The notes beneath the pieces are model-generated. The model was not told the origin of the DNA, did no database searches, and saw nothing but the letters and a program-made list of their open reading frames with translations. This document shows positions 8,801 to 15,828 of a stretch of 18,851 nt of DNA, piece after piece (the first letter of the stretch is position 1; every line of letters begins with the position of its first letter). The position numbers and the translations under genes are program-made. Source of the stretch: CAZUNB01 sp964622235 (GTDB taxonomy: Bacteria; Patescibacteriota; Saccharimonadia; Saccharimonadales; JAGPDM01); contig CAZUNB010000019.1 in the NCBI GenBank assembly GCA_964622235.1, positions 1 through 18,851 on the forward strand, written 5' to 3'.

Positions 8801-9626
8801 TTTCTGCTTTAATCACATTGTGAGCCAGCTCATTTTTATCTTGATACTCACCATCTGGGTTGCGCAGCAAACGCTTCACTTTTGGACCCGAAAAAACTGC
8901 GCCGTTGTCGTGATATGCGCTCAATATTCCCTCAGGACTTTTCTTTGTGGTGTGGCGAATCATATCAAATAGAGATTCTCGTTTACGAATGCCTTCAATA
9001 GTCCAGTTTGCATTAAATATTTTATGACGTGCATGCTCAGAATTTGCTTGAGCGAACATCATCAACTCCGCATCACTTGGGTTACGCTTTAAACCCGTGA
9101 AAAGTTCGAGTAGATAATCAATCTCATGTTCGCTTAATGCCAAACCGAGCTTCTGGTTGATTTCTTCCAGCGGGGGACGGCCACCACTCAAAACATCTAT
9201 CAAGACTAAAGGTTTTGGAGCTTCTTCGTTGAATAATTTTTGAGCCTCTGAAACATCAGATAACAACTGTTCGGTCATTGGATCAAACAGAGTTTGATAA
9301 TGCTCATGACCGAGAGCAGAGTTCTTTACAAAATATTGAATACCACGCTCAATGCGTTTAATAGAGTTCAGACCAACATTGTGAAAAATATCGGTTGCTT
9401 TGCTGCTCCATGGACTAATTGTTCCAATCCGAGGAATGACAAAAACTGATCGAGTATCTGTAGCATCTGGATTAAAGAATTCATCACCATAATTAAGTAG
9501 ATCTCGAGCAACTCTTTCATGCGATCGAGGCAAAGGTTTTTCAAGTGATAAAAAATGTACAAATCTAGCTGTAACGACTGTGTCGTTTCGTCCTACTGGA
9601 GCATTACCGCCATACATAACCTGCAT
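5857..9626 (-). CDS. purL: Phosphoribosylformylglycinamidine synthase, large single-chain form (interrupted by assembly gap)
   Basis: PurL converts FGAR and glutamine to FGAM with ATP, the fourth step of purine synthesis. From 9626 the frame runs about 1,000 residues to a 10-N gap (6636-6645) and resumes in a different frame as KSIRPKVAILREQGVNGHV, continuing to TAA at 5857; together about 1,256 residues, near the ~1,295 of E. coli PurL. Visible blocks include PRIGTISPWSSKATDI (65-80), AQANSEHARHKIFNANW, AETHNHPTGISPFSG, GGEIRDEGAVGRG and GLGGGAASS. The C-terminal glutaminase has VCNGCQML (Cys near 6335) and PHPERG (5962-5979). The protein aligns by eye almost block for block with the proteobacterial enzyme, but its N-terminus is about 20-30 residues shorter. 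The frame change is almost certainly due to the arbitrary N length, not a mutation. The ATG at 9626 has TATACT eight bases upstream. Confidence 0.96.
6636..6645. other. Assembly gap (10 N) inside purL
   Basis: Ten undetermined bases separate SAYTFL of the synthase part from KSIRPKVAIL of the glutaminase part. Because the flanking frames disagree, the real gap length is not 10 modulo 3. In E. coli PurL the region just before RPKVAVLREQGVN is a short linker, so only a modest number of residues is probably missing. Confidence 0.98.
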
Positions 9627-9634
9627 ATAACTCT

Positions 9635-9640
9635 AGTATA
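9635..9640 (-). promoter_or_regulatory. -10-like TATACT of purL
   Basis: TATACT ends eight bases before the purL ATG at 9626, inside the 43-base gap after the folate cyclo-ligase. The eight bases share TATACTAG with the murD2 upstream site. It may add a start inside the nadD-cyclo-ligase-purL cluster. Confidence 0.4.
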
Positions 9641-9669
9641 CTCGAAAATCTAGCATGTCGAAATATGAA

Positions 9670-10194
9670 TTAAGATACTAACAGAATGTCGACCATTTTA
9701 TCGTGTGGCTCAACCGGAATTTCTTCGGACAAACATTCTTTAAAACACACACCTATCGTCTTTGCAGTTGGTTGTAATGAAAGTAAGCGATCATAAAAAC
9801 CACCACCGAAACCCAGTCGCTGGTTTGTATTTTTGCTGCCAGCTATCATTGGCACAATGATAAGATCAAATATATCATTATCACCTAAAGCAAATTCTTG
9901 TGGCATAGTGTCGAGAGTTTTTATTTTTCTACCAGTTAGTTTTTCTGGAGAACTCGTATAAACCTGACAACCACTAGACTGTAGTTGTTCGATATAATTT
10001 CGTAAGTCAGGTTCATTATCATTTTTAAGCGGTAAAAAACAATGGATCTTACGTACAGTTTTGCGATCAAGTGCAAGCAGTTGTTCAACTAGTTTTTGAC
10101 TCTTTTGAGTAGCAATTTCTTTGTCCATAGCACGGCGAATACCGAGGAACTTTCTGCGAAGTTTCGCTTTCTCAATAGTGATTGTTTCAGACAT
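9670..10194 (-). CDS. 5-formyltetrahydrofolate cyclo-ligase family protein
   Basis: This 174-residue enzyme should convert 5-formyl-THF to 5,10-methenyl-THF with ATP (MTHFS, also called YgfA/FAU1). The N-terminus has the usual KAKLRRKFLGIRRAM basic helix, FLPLKNDNEPDL sits near 53-64, and the C-terminal signature RLGFGGGFYDRLL lies at 126-138. Length is within the family range. The start overlaps the nadD end by eight bases and the stop is 43 bases before the purL ATG, so the three genes probably form one operon. The pairing with purL makes sense because purine synthesis consumes one-carbon folates, though that functional link is inference. Confidence 0.9.
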   Translation of the reverse strand: MSETITIEKAKLRRKFLGIRRAMDKEIATQKSQKLVEQLLALDRKTVRKIHCFLPLKNDNEPDLRNYIEQLQSSGCQVYTSSPEKLTGRKIKTLDTMPQEFALGDNDIFDLIIVPMIAGSKNTNQRLGFGGGFYDRLLSLQPTAKTIGVCFKECLSEEIPVEPHDKMVDILLVS

Positions 10195-10711
10195 ACAGCC
10201 TCTTTTGCTTAATATAGTCCATCACTGACGAGGGCAATGAACTAATTTTTTCATGATTCTTTAGTTGTTGTCGAATATGACTACTTTTGGCTGGATGAGA
10301 CAAGATAATATCAGCTACATGGTTCTTAACCGAGCGAGAAAAGGTAATAATTTTCGTTTTCTCATTAATTACTTGGTAGTCCGACCATTCACTCATTCGA
10401 GTGGCAACATCAGCACCGAGTAAAAAGTAGAACTCCGAAGCTTTTTCTCTATCCATTAACTCTTCAAGCGTTGATAAATCATGCGTAGCTTGTGAGACTT
10501 CAACTACTTCATCTGATTCACAAACTCCTAATTTAGCCATAGTTACCCTATCAATATAGCTCGCTACAGCAGCTTTACGACGAGGTTTTGACTCAACTAC
10601 GAACCAGACCTGTTCAAGGCAAAGCTGGTTGCGAGCAGCACGGGCAAGTGCTAAATGCCCATCATGAAGAGGGTCGAATGTACCGCTGAGTATTCCAATT
10701 TTGTGTGCCAT
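10187..10711 (-). CDS. nadD: Nicotinate-nucleotide adenylyltransferase
   Basis: The 174-residue product joins nicotinate mononucleotide to AMP from ATP, the step before NAD synthetase. The nucleotidyltransferase signature GTFDPLHDGHL spans 10-20 with the catalytic HxGH at 16-19. A LLGADVATRMSEWSDYQVI block and a C-terminal SSHIRQQLK element, in the place of the ISSTxIR motif, support NadD over pantetheine-phosphate adenylyltransferase. It ends ...IKQKRLYV like other NadD proteins. The gene overlaps the cyclo-ligase by eight bases and is divergent from the gene at 10751, with 39 bases between the starts. NadD-like relatives with other nucleotide substrates remain possible. Confidence 0.85.
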   Translation of the reverse strand: MAHKIGILSGTFDPLHDGHLALARAARNQLCLEQVWFVVESKPRRKAAVASYIDRVTMAKLGVCESDEVVEVSQATHDLSTLEELMDREKASEFYFLLGADVATRMSEWSDYQVINEKTKIITFSRSVKNHVADIILSHPAKSSHIRQQLKNHEKISSLPSSVMDYIKQKRLYV

Positions 10712-10738
10712 CTATAGCCAACTCTACATTAAGACAGG

Positions 10739-10744
10739 TATTAT
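10739..10744 (+). promoter_or_regulatory. -10-like TATTAT of the 10751 gene
   Basis: TATTAT ends six bases before the ATG at 10751, inside a 39-base divergent gap shared with nadD. No -35 or Shine-Dalgarno is obvious, consistent with a leaderless start. Confidence 0.35.
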
Positions 10745-10750
10745 GACCAT

Positions 10751-11662
10751 ATGAACTACAGTAAAGTTGGTAGTCTTAAACATAATCCGAAAATTCGTAC
10801 ACGGGATGGTGGCTTAAGCGTAAAACTAGATAACAAAATTTTTTGGTTATTTGGTGATACGATTCTGGTCAACCAATCAGAGACTAAGCTAGCCGAACTT
10901 TCTTGCACTGCTGGATGGAGCGATCCTGAACAACCGTTTGAAATTAAAGATTTAGACAATGGGCTAAAGCAATTTATTCCAATCTCAGGTGCAGAACTAA
11001 AAATTTCAGCGGAAGCTTGGCAAAATTCTGGCTCTCGGCTAGCTATTTGGCCCATGAGTTTGGTTGCACACGGTGACAAAGCAGTAGGACTGTTTCGGAA
11101 ACTTTGGATTGATGAAGGTTTTTTAAATTATCGCTACGTTTCAACAATACTAGCATCTTTTGATGGCAAGAATCTGCTGATTGACAACGACACATTATTC
11201 TTAGGGTCAGAAACAGGTCTGTTCGGTGATGCTGCAATAATCGATGATAATCATCTCTACCTTTTCGGATGTCGGCAAAACGGAGTTTTACTGACGCGCT
11301 GCAAAATTAACCATACTAATTTCCAGTTTTGGGATGGCGCACAGTGGCGGGCTAACACTCTAAATAGCAAACCAGTTTTTGCTGGACCAAGTTCAGATTT
11401 TTCGGTTATAAAATGGCAGAATAACTTTCTTGCCACTTATAGCGTACCAATGACAAATTCAATCCAATTGCTCATAACTGATGGTTTGACTAGCCCGTGG
11501 AAAAAACTTGGTTTGATCAAACTAGACAAGCCACTTTTCGGTAATTGTTATGCTGCTCAAGCACACCCCGAACAATCAGAAGAAAATCATCTCCGGATAA
11601 GTTACTACCGTCCAGAAAAAATCTTGGACGGTAGTCTTGAAATAATTGAAATTACAATCTAG
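10751..11662 (+). CDS. DUF4185-like beta-propeller protein of unknown function
   Basis: This 303-residue protein has no signal peptide or membrane segment. It opens with RTRDGGLSVKLDNKIFWLFGDT (about 17-38), a motif I associate with DUF4185 and related five-bladed propellers that resemble glycoside hydrolases of the GH43/GH130 type. Repeating short beta blocks follow, each with a hydrophobic strand and an aromatic-Gly turn, for example HLYLFGCRQNGVLLTRCK and LGLIKLDKPLFGNCYAAQAH. Such folds often bind or cleave sugars, but I see no catalytic residues I can assign with confidence. It is alone on the plus strand and convergent with the DUF4430-like gene, the two ends abutting at 11662/11663 with no spacer. 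The fold call is moderately supported and the function is unknown. Confidence 0.7.
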   Translation: MNYSKVGSLKHNPKIRTRDGGLSVKLDNKIFWLFGDTILVNQSETKLAELSCTAGWSDPEQPFEIKDLDNGLKQFIPISGAELKISAEAWQNSGSRLAIWPMSLVAHGDKAVGLFRKLWIDEGFLNYRYVSTILASFDGKNLLIDNDTLFLGSETGLFGDAAIIDDNHLYLFGCRQNGVLLTRCKINHTNFQFWDGAQWRANTLNSKPVFAGPSSDFSVIKWQNNFLATYSVPMTNSIQLLITDGLTSPWKKLGLIKLDKPLFGNCYAAQAHPEQSEENHLRISYYRPEKILDGSLEIIEITI

Positions 11663-12205
11663 CTATTTGATGTCTTCGAGACGCCACTCAACCTTTTCGC
11701 CAAATTTAGTTTCATAGTTCGACGCACCTTTGTCGGCTTGTTTGCCATCAACATAAAATGCCCAGAAATTCTGACCATCTTCAGCTTCAACCCCATTGAT
11801 TTCGGTAACAAATTCACCAAGATCACCGCTATTCTTAGTCTTTACACTAGTGACAGCCTTCAGCGTAACCAGCGCAACTTCACCATCTACACCATTGTAG
11901 CTTACAGTTTTTCCATCCTTGCTAATGCTAACGTCGTCAGCTTGCTTTTGATTCTGTTCTTGTTGAGTTTTTAACGGTTCCTCTACCCCTTTTGTGTCTA
12001 TGTCCTGCATGCCCAGGTAGCCAAAGCCAACAACACCGAGAGCTGCGACACCGACAAGTACAAGTACGAATGGCGATGATTCTTGCTTCTGTGCTTTCTT
12101 AGTTGTTGTTTTTACTACTGGCTTCTTAGCCGTGGCTGTCTTTTTGACAGCTGTTTTCTTAGCTACTGGTTTCTTAGTTAATTTTTTTTTACTCTTTTGA
12201 GCCAT
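11663..12205 (-). CDS. Membrane-anchored DUF4430-like protein with Lys/Ala-rich basic tail
   Basis: I start this 180-residue protein at ATG 12205, which has GGAG five bases upstream and TATAAT before that; the open frame extends further upstream only from a TTG and looks non-coding. Residues 1-43 are almost all K, A, T, V and P with repeats such as AKKTAVKKTATAKKP, resembling the histone-H1-like tails of other bacteria. One hydrophobic helix (about 45-65, PFVLVLVGVAALGVVGFGYLG) follows, so the tail should be cytoplasmic and the rest outside. After an acidic, Gln-rich linker, the C-terminus carries INGVEAEDGQNFWAFYVDGKQADKGASNYETKFGEKVEWRLED, which fits DUF4430, a fold related to the transcobalamin C-terminal domain. 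Its ligand is unknown. The start and topology are clear; the function is not. Confidence 0.75.
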   Translation of the reverse strand: MAQKSKKKLTKKPVAKKTAVKKTATAKKPVVKTTTKKAQKQESSPFVLVLVGVAALGVVGFGYLGMQDIDTKGVEEPLKTQQEQNQKQADDVSISKDGKTVSYNGVDGEVALVTLKAVTSVKTKNSGDLGEFVTEINGVEAEDGQNFWAFYVDGKQADKGASNYETKFGEKVEWRLEDIK

Positions 12206-12209
12206 GTAT

Positions 12210-12213
12210 TCTC
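12210..12213 (-). promoter_or_regulatory. Shine-Dalgarno GGAG of the DUF4430-like gene
   Basis: GGAG on the minus strand lies five bases before ATG 12205, and TATAAT ends 19 bases before the ATG. This is a conventional leadered layout, unlike the near-leaderless genes nearby, and it decides the start against the TTG 57 codons upstream. Confidence 0.6.
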
Positions 12214-12475
12214 CACTCTTATTATAATGCTTAAGCTCAGTATGCCTTATTTTATGCAATGATTGCAAGCGTTTACTATCAATCGTCGTCGACTTATGTG
12301 CTACTTGATTCAACGAACTGCTCTTTTGCAATGGTAATGTATTGTTTCTCCGACTAATTAATAAAAATTTCTTCAAGGACTACTTTATCACTTGCGGAAA
12401 ATGATTATGGATAATATTTGTTACTATTTTCAGCAGAAATAAATTTTACGCTTATTTGTCTATATGCATCAGTGA

Positions 12476-12481
12476 TATAAT
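12476..12481 (+). promoter_or_regulatory. TATAAT overlapping the annotated hydrolase start
   Basis: A perfect TATAAT ends seven bases before an in-frame GTG (12489). If it is a real -10 box, the ATG at 12480 cannot be translated from this promoter and the protein begins at GTG, three codons later. No convincing -35 was found. Confidence 0.35.
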
Positions 12482-13238
12482 GGTTGCTGTGAACACTGGC
12501 TTTCCAAAAAAAATTACCACTGAAACTCCAACCTTTAATAAGGAATTACAAATTCCTAGCGGTAAGCCTGACGGTGTGTTAGTCATGATTGCACCAGCTG
12601 GATGGCACTGGCGGTGGTATATACCTTTCATACAAGATGAATCGTTAAAAAACTGGGTTTTTGTACTCTACGCCGGACGCAACCTACGTTACTATGTTTT
12701 AAGCGGTAAAATTCGAGAAGGAATTCATGTTGCAGAGGACATCCGCGATGATGCCGTTGCTACGATTCGAGATTATCAAGAACGTGGAATTCGTACGGCA
12801 ATTTTTGGTGTTAGTTTCGGAGCGACAACCGCTCTTGAAATTGCTAAAAAATCTCAAGCTGATCGCTCTGTGTTAGTGGCTCCGCCTGGTGATCTTTTAA
12901 AGTCACTGCGTGATTTTAATTACTCAGTCTTGGCTCGTGATCTCAGCCCAGAAAAACTTGATGAGGATATAAAGTGGGTCGAGAAACGGATGGACAGCAT
13001 GCAACATATTGATGGACTGCCTGATAGAAGTGTCCTACTCTATACTAGTGCTAATGACACAATTCTTCCCTACGGAGCCGAGCTAGAGGCTGCGCTAAGA
13101 GCCGAAAATAAACTAACGAATCACTTCCGCTATCGCCGTCATCGTCACCTAGCAACTGCACTACGAACCCTTCTACAGTCAAAACAATGGCTCGCTCATA
13201 TCATGGGTGGAACCGCTGAAGAACCAGCCGACGAATGA
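12480..13238 (+). CDS. Alpha/beta hydrolase of unknown substrate
   Basis: This is a soluble alpha/beta hydrolase of about 252 residues. The nucleophile elbow is GVSFGA with Ser112 (counting from ATG 12480); Asp193 in SANDTILPYG and His221 or His223 in RYRRHRHLATAL sit where the acid and base belong. The oxyanion region may be IAPAGWHWRWY, near residue 37. There is no signal peptide. The family covers esterases, lipases and dehalogenases, so the substrate cannot be named. Three starts are possible: TTG 12456, ATG 12480 and GTG 12489. A TATAAT at 12476-12481 overlaps the ATG and would place a transcript start at the GTG, so a leaderless GTG start is the alternative. It is coupled by ATGA to the downstream phosphoribosyltransferase. 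Confidence 0.75.
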   Translation: MVAVNTGFPKKITTETPTFNKELQIPSGKPDGVLVMIAPAGWHWRWYIPFIQDESLKNWVFVLYAGRNLRYYVLSGKIREGIHVAEDIRDDAVATIRDYQERGIRTAIFGVSFGATTALEIAKKSQADRSVLVAPPGDLLKSLRDFNYSVLARDLSPEKLDEDIKWVEKRMDSMQHIDGLPDRSVLLYTSANDTILPYGAELEAALRAENKLTNHFRYRRHRHLATALRTLLQSKQWLAHIMGGTAEEPADE

Positions 13239-13759
13239 TTAAAATTCCATCAGAATACATCTCAGAAAATGAGCTCAGGAGCACGGTTTCTCAGTTAGCT
13301 GTGAGGGTAGCAAAAGGTATAGATGACTCCTGGGTTGTCTTAGTCTTACTTCGAGGTAGTTTTATTTTTGCCGCAGATTTTGTCCGTGAGCTTTCCAGGC
13401 ATTCAGTCCACCCATCAATAGATTTTATGAACATTCAAAGCTACCACCATGGTACAGAAAGCAGTGGCACAACCATAACTGCCGAACCGACTAATTCTAT
13501 ACAAGGTAAATCCGTTTTGTTACTTGATGATATTTTTGACACTGGCTATACACTTTCGGCAGCTGCTGAGTTCTGTCAGCGGCAAGGAGCATCCGATGTT
13601 AAAAGCTTAGTTTTGTTCGAAAAACCAGCTCGCCGAGTAGCAGAATTTTCAGTTGATTATGTAGGCCGAACGATTGAAGATATATTTATCGTCGGATACG
13701 GCCTCGACCATGCTAACCAATACCGATCACTACCCTATATCGGTGTAATTAATAGTTAG
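13235..13759 (+). CDS. hpt: Hypoxanthine-guanine-type phosphoribosyltransferase
   Basis: The 174-residue product transfers phosphoribosyl from PRPP to hypoxanthine or guanine, salvaging purines in the cytoplasm. It contains LLRGSFIFAADF (38-49), the PRPP loop VLLLDDIFDTGYTL (94-107) and the late family block VGYGLDHANQYRSLPYIG near the end, all characteristic of bacterial HPRT. The start codon overlaps the hydrolase stop (ATGA, 13235-13238), so translation is probably coupled. It is convergent with the deaminase gene, with 38 bases between ends and no obvious terminator. The exact base preference is not readable from sequence. Confidence 0.92.
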   Translation: MIKIPSEYISENELRSTVSQLAVRVAKGIDDSWVVLVLLRGSFIFAADFVRELSRHSVHPSIDFMNIQSYHHGTESSGTTITAEPTNSIQGKSVLLLDDIFDTGYTLSAAAEFCQRQGASDVKSLVLFEKPARRVAEFSVDYVGRTIEDIFIVGYGLDHANQYRSLPYIGVINS

Positions 13760-13797
13760 GGATAGAGAAAGATTCGTCTAAAAAAATAGTAGTACTT

Positions 13798-14190
13798 CTA
13801 GTGAGCAGATCGTATGTACGGCTCTGGTAGTAGCTCATTGATATTAACCAACTTTGGCCCTCCGCTGCTTGGGATGATGACTTCAATTGAAGGATAATTA
13901 TCCATCAAAACCTGCCGACACCGTCCACAGGGAGCTATGACACCGCGAGAATTATCGCCAACTGCCACAATCATCTTCGGATCATGCTTCCCTTCTGAAG
14001 CCAGCCGCGCAAGCAGAGCAACTTCAGCGCAAGGACCGCCAGTAAAATGATAGAAATTTAAAGAACTAGTGATTGAGCCGTCTTGATTGAAGGCTGAGGC
14101 CGCCACCGTACTAATCTCACCATCACCATAATCATTCACCATAGCAGTTGTCTGGTCTATCAGTTTTTGAATAATTTCATCTGTTAACAT
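13798..14190 (-). CDS. Blasticidin-S-deaminase-like cytidine deaminase family protein
   Basis: This zinc deaminase has exactly 130 residues. Cys54-Ala-Glu56 and PCGRCRQVL, with Cys88 and Cys91, supply the zinc ligands and catalytic Glu. These numbers equal those I remember for Aspergillus terreus blasticidin-S deaminase (BSD), also 130 residues. The segment NFYHFTGGPCAE (45-56) nearly equals BSD NVYHFTGGPCAE, and RGVIAPCGRCRQVLMD and ELLPEPY also parallel BSD. An ordinary tetrameric cytidine deaminase has an NxE-type nucleoside-binding motif before the CAE, which is absent here. So the protein is closer to BSD than to housekeeping cytidine deaminase, although its natural substrate is unknown. 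It stands alone, has TAAAAT six bases before the ATG, and lies upstream of nothing obviously related. Confidence 0.85.
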   Translation of the reverse strand: MLTDEIIQKLIDQTTAMVNDYGDGEISTVAASAFNQDGSITSSLNFYHFTGGPCAEVALLARLASEGKHDPKMIVAVGDNSRGVIAPCGRCRQVLMDNYPSIEVIIPSSGGPKLVNINELLPEPYIRSAH

Positions 14191-14196
14191 TATATA

Positions 14197-14202
14197 ATTT
14201 TA
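14197..14202 (-). promoter_or_regulatory. -10-like TAAAAT of the deaminase gene
   Basis: TAAAAT (five of six consensus) ends six bases before the ATG at 14190. The surrounding bases are very A/T-rich, so a chance match is possible. Confidence 0.3.
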
Positions 14203-14264
14203 TCATATATTGACTACTAGTAAGTTATAAACTACGGTCTCTAATATAATATGGGAATTAACTA

Positions 14265-14843
14265 TCAGGAGCTTTGCACTGTTTCAAGAAACTTTTCATG
14301 GAAATAGGTTTCACCGGTTAGCTCAGGATGAAAGGTAGTCGCAATGTATTTTTTATATCGCACTGCCACGGGTTGCTGTTTATAATAGGCCAGAACTTCA
14401 ACGTTGTCGAAAATTTTCGAAATAATTGGTGCGCGGATAAAACGAGCCGATATTTTTCGTCCATCTTTATCGGCCATCGTCAGAACATCATCAAAACTAT
14501 CAGTTTGACGACCGTAACCGTTGCGTGTAATCGTCATCGGAATCTTACCAAATGATTCTTGCGAAGGGTTTTTAACTGTTTTAGCTAACAGTATCGCACC
14601 AGCACAGGTACCAAACACTGGTAACGTACTAACCTGTAATTTCTCCAAAAAGCCGTCAACTCGTAGCATTCGAAGCATTGCCCCGCTCTCGCCACCTGGT
14701 ATAACTAAACCTTCGATCTCACCAAGTTGTTCATGATTTTTAACTAAAACAACTTTGCAGCCAAGGTACTCTAAGATGTTTTTATGCTGTCCGAAAGCCC
14801 CTTGAAGCGCAAGCAGCCCTACGACTGGATTTTTACCAACCAC
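14265..14843 (-). CDS. pdxT: PLP synthase glutaminase subunit
   Basis: PdxT frees ammonia from glutamine and passes it to PdxS to build pyridoxal 5'-phosphate. The 192-residue chain has LALQGAFGQH (11-20), the IPGGES loop (48-53), FGTCAG with Cys80, RNGYGRQ (107-113, in place of the usual RNAFGRQ), FIRAP (135-139) and FHPELTGE with His172 and Glu174, completing the Cys-His-Glu triad. The start is GTG at 14843, overlapping the last codons of pdxS by 11 bases. The two genes form a unit and the products should assemble into the usual dodecameric ring complex. Confidence 0.95.
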   Translation of the reverse strand: MVGKNPVVGLLALQGAFGQHKNILEYLGCKVVLVKNHEQLGEIEGLVIPGGESGAMLRMLRVDGFLEKLQVSTLPVFGTCAGAILLAKTVKNPSQESFGKIPMTITRNGYGRQTDSFDDVLTMADKDGRKISARFIRAPIISKIFDNVEVLAYYKQQPVAVRYKKYIATTFHPELTGETYFHEKFLETVQSS

Positions 14844-15723
14844 GCTCGGCGTATCGTTGATCTTCGCCTAATTCCTCGATATTGATTCCAACCATAGGCT
14901 CACCAAGGTCTCTTGAGATTTCGGCTAATTTCTTTGCATCATCAAAGTGCGCAACAGACTGAACGATAGCTTCGGCACGCTTTTTTGGGTCACCACTTTT
15001 GAAGATGCCACTGCCAACAAAGACTGATTCTGCACCAAGTTGCATCATAAGCGAAGCGTCAGCCGGCGTGGCAATTCCGCCAGCCGCAAAGTTAGGAACT
15101 GGTAATTTACCATCACGAGCCACCATCCGTACAAGTTCATATGGAGCAGCGATATCTCGAGCGAAACTCATCAGCTCTTCGCTTGGCATATTTTGTAATT
15201 GTTTAATCGATTGCTGTAGACTTCGCATATGACGAACTGCTTCAACAACATTTCCTGTTCCTGCCTCGCCTTTGGTACGTATTAAAGCTGCACCCTCGCC
15301 AATACGCCGAAGAGCTTCGCCGATTGAGCGAGCACCACAGACAAATGGAGTATTAAAAGCGTGTTTATCAACATGAAACTCATCATCAGCCGGTGTTAGA
15401 ACCTCTGATTCATCGATGAAATCAACACCGAGTGATTGCAGGATCTGAGCTTCTGCAATATGACCAATACGGACTTTTGCCATAACGGGAATTGAAACTG
15501 TATTCATAATTTCTATGATCATACTTGGGTCGCTCATCCGTGCCACGCCACCATCTTTTCTGATATCAGCCGGCACTCGCTCAAGCGCCATAACAGCCAC
15601 TGCGCCAGCCTCTTCAGCAATCTTTGCTTGCTCGGCATTAACAACATCCATGATGACACCGTGCTTAAGCATGTCTGCCAAGCCTATCTTCAGCGGAATC
15701 GAATTTTTTACTTTTTCACTCAT
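14833..15723 (-). CDS. pdxS: PLP synthase lyase subunit
   Basis: PdxS condenses ribose 5-phosphate, glyceraldehyde 3-phosphate and ammonia from PdxT into PLP. I use ATG 15723 (296 residues, MSEKVKNS), because the longer frame needs TTG two codons upstream, close to the promoter. Asp26, Lys83 in VMAKVRIGH and Lys151 in RTKGEAGTG match Asp24, Lys81 and Lys149 of B. subtilis PdxS with a constant offset of two. FVCGARSIGEALRRIGEGA and PVPNFAAGGIATPADA are also family signatures. Full length. TATAAT ends nine bases before the ATG and there is no Shine-Dalgarno. Confidence 0.97.
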   Translation of the reverse strand: MSEKVKNSIPLKIGLADMLKHGVIMDVVNAEQAKIAEEAGAVAVMALERVPADIRKDGGVARMSDPSMIIEIMNTVSIPVMAKVRIGHIAEAQILQSLGVDFIDESEVLTPADDEFHVDKHAFNTPFVCGARSIGEALRRIGEGAALIRTKGEAGTGNVVEAVRHMRSLQQSIKQLQNMPSEELMSFARDIAAPYELVRMVARDGKLPVPNFAAGGIATPADASLMMQLGAESVFVGSGIFKSGDPKKRAEAIVQSVAHFDDAKKLAEISRDLGEPMVGINIEELGEDQRYAERGW

Positions 15724-15732
15724 AATCAAACT

Positions 15733-15738
15733 ATTATA
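15733..15738 (-). promoter_or_regulatory. -10 TATAAT of pdxS-pdxT
   Basis: A perfect TATAAT ends nine bases before ATG 15723, predicting a leader of about three bases. The gap to the divergent gene at 15841 is 117 bases and I see no good -35 at 16-18 bases. Confidence 0.5.
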
Positions 15739-15828
15739 CCAATAAAATATGATTCACACCACCTCTGTCTCCTCAATAACGGCTTGCAATCTGATAACAA
15801 TTTGTAGTCTAATAGAAGTATGCGAGAA

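Noticed and set aside
8469..8972. A 167-codon plus-strand open frame within purL.
   Set aside because: It lies wholly antisense to conserved PurL blocks, has no ribosome-binding site or family character, and is a shadow of purL codon use.
2604..12248. A shared 12-mer, TCAGTATGCCTT, at 2604-2615 and 12237-12248, upstream of murD2 and the DUF4430-like gene.
   Set aside because: In an 18.8-kb window several matching 12-mers are expected by chance, the copies lie at different distances from their starts, and their flanks do not match.
12206..12376. N-terminal extension of the DUF4430-like protein by 57 residues from a TTG.
   Set aside because: The extension has no family character, and a TATAAT and GGAG lie just before the ATG at 12205, so it is untranslated upstream sequence.
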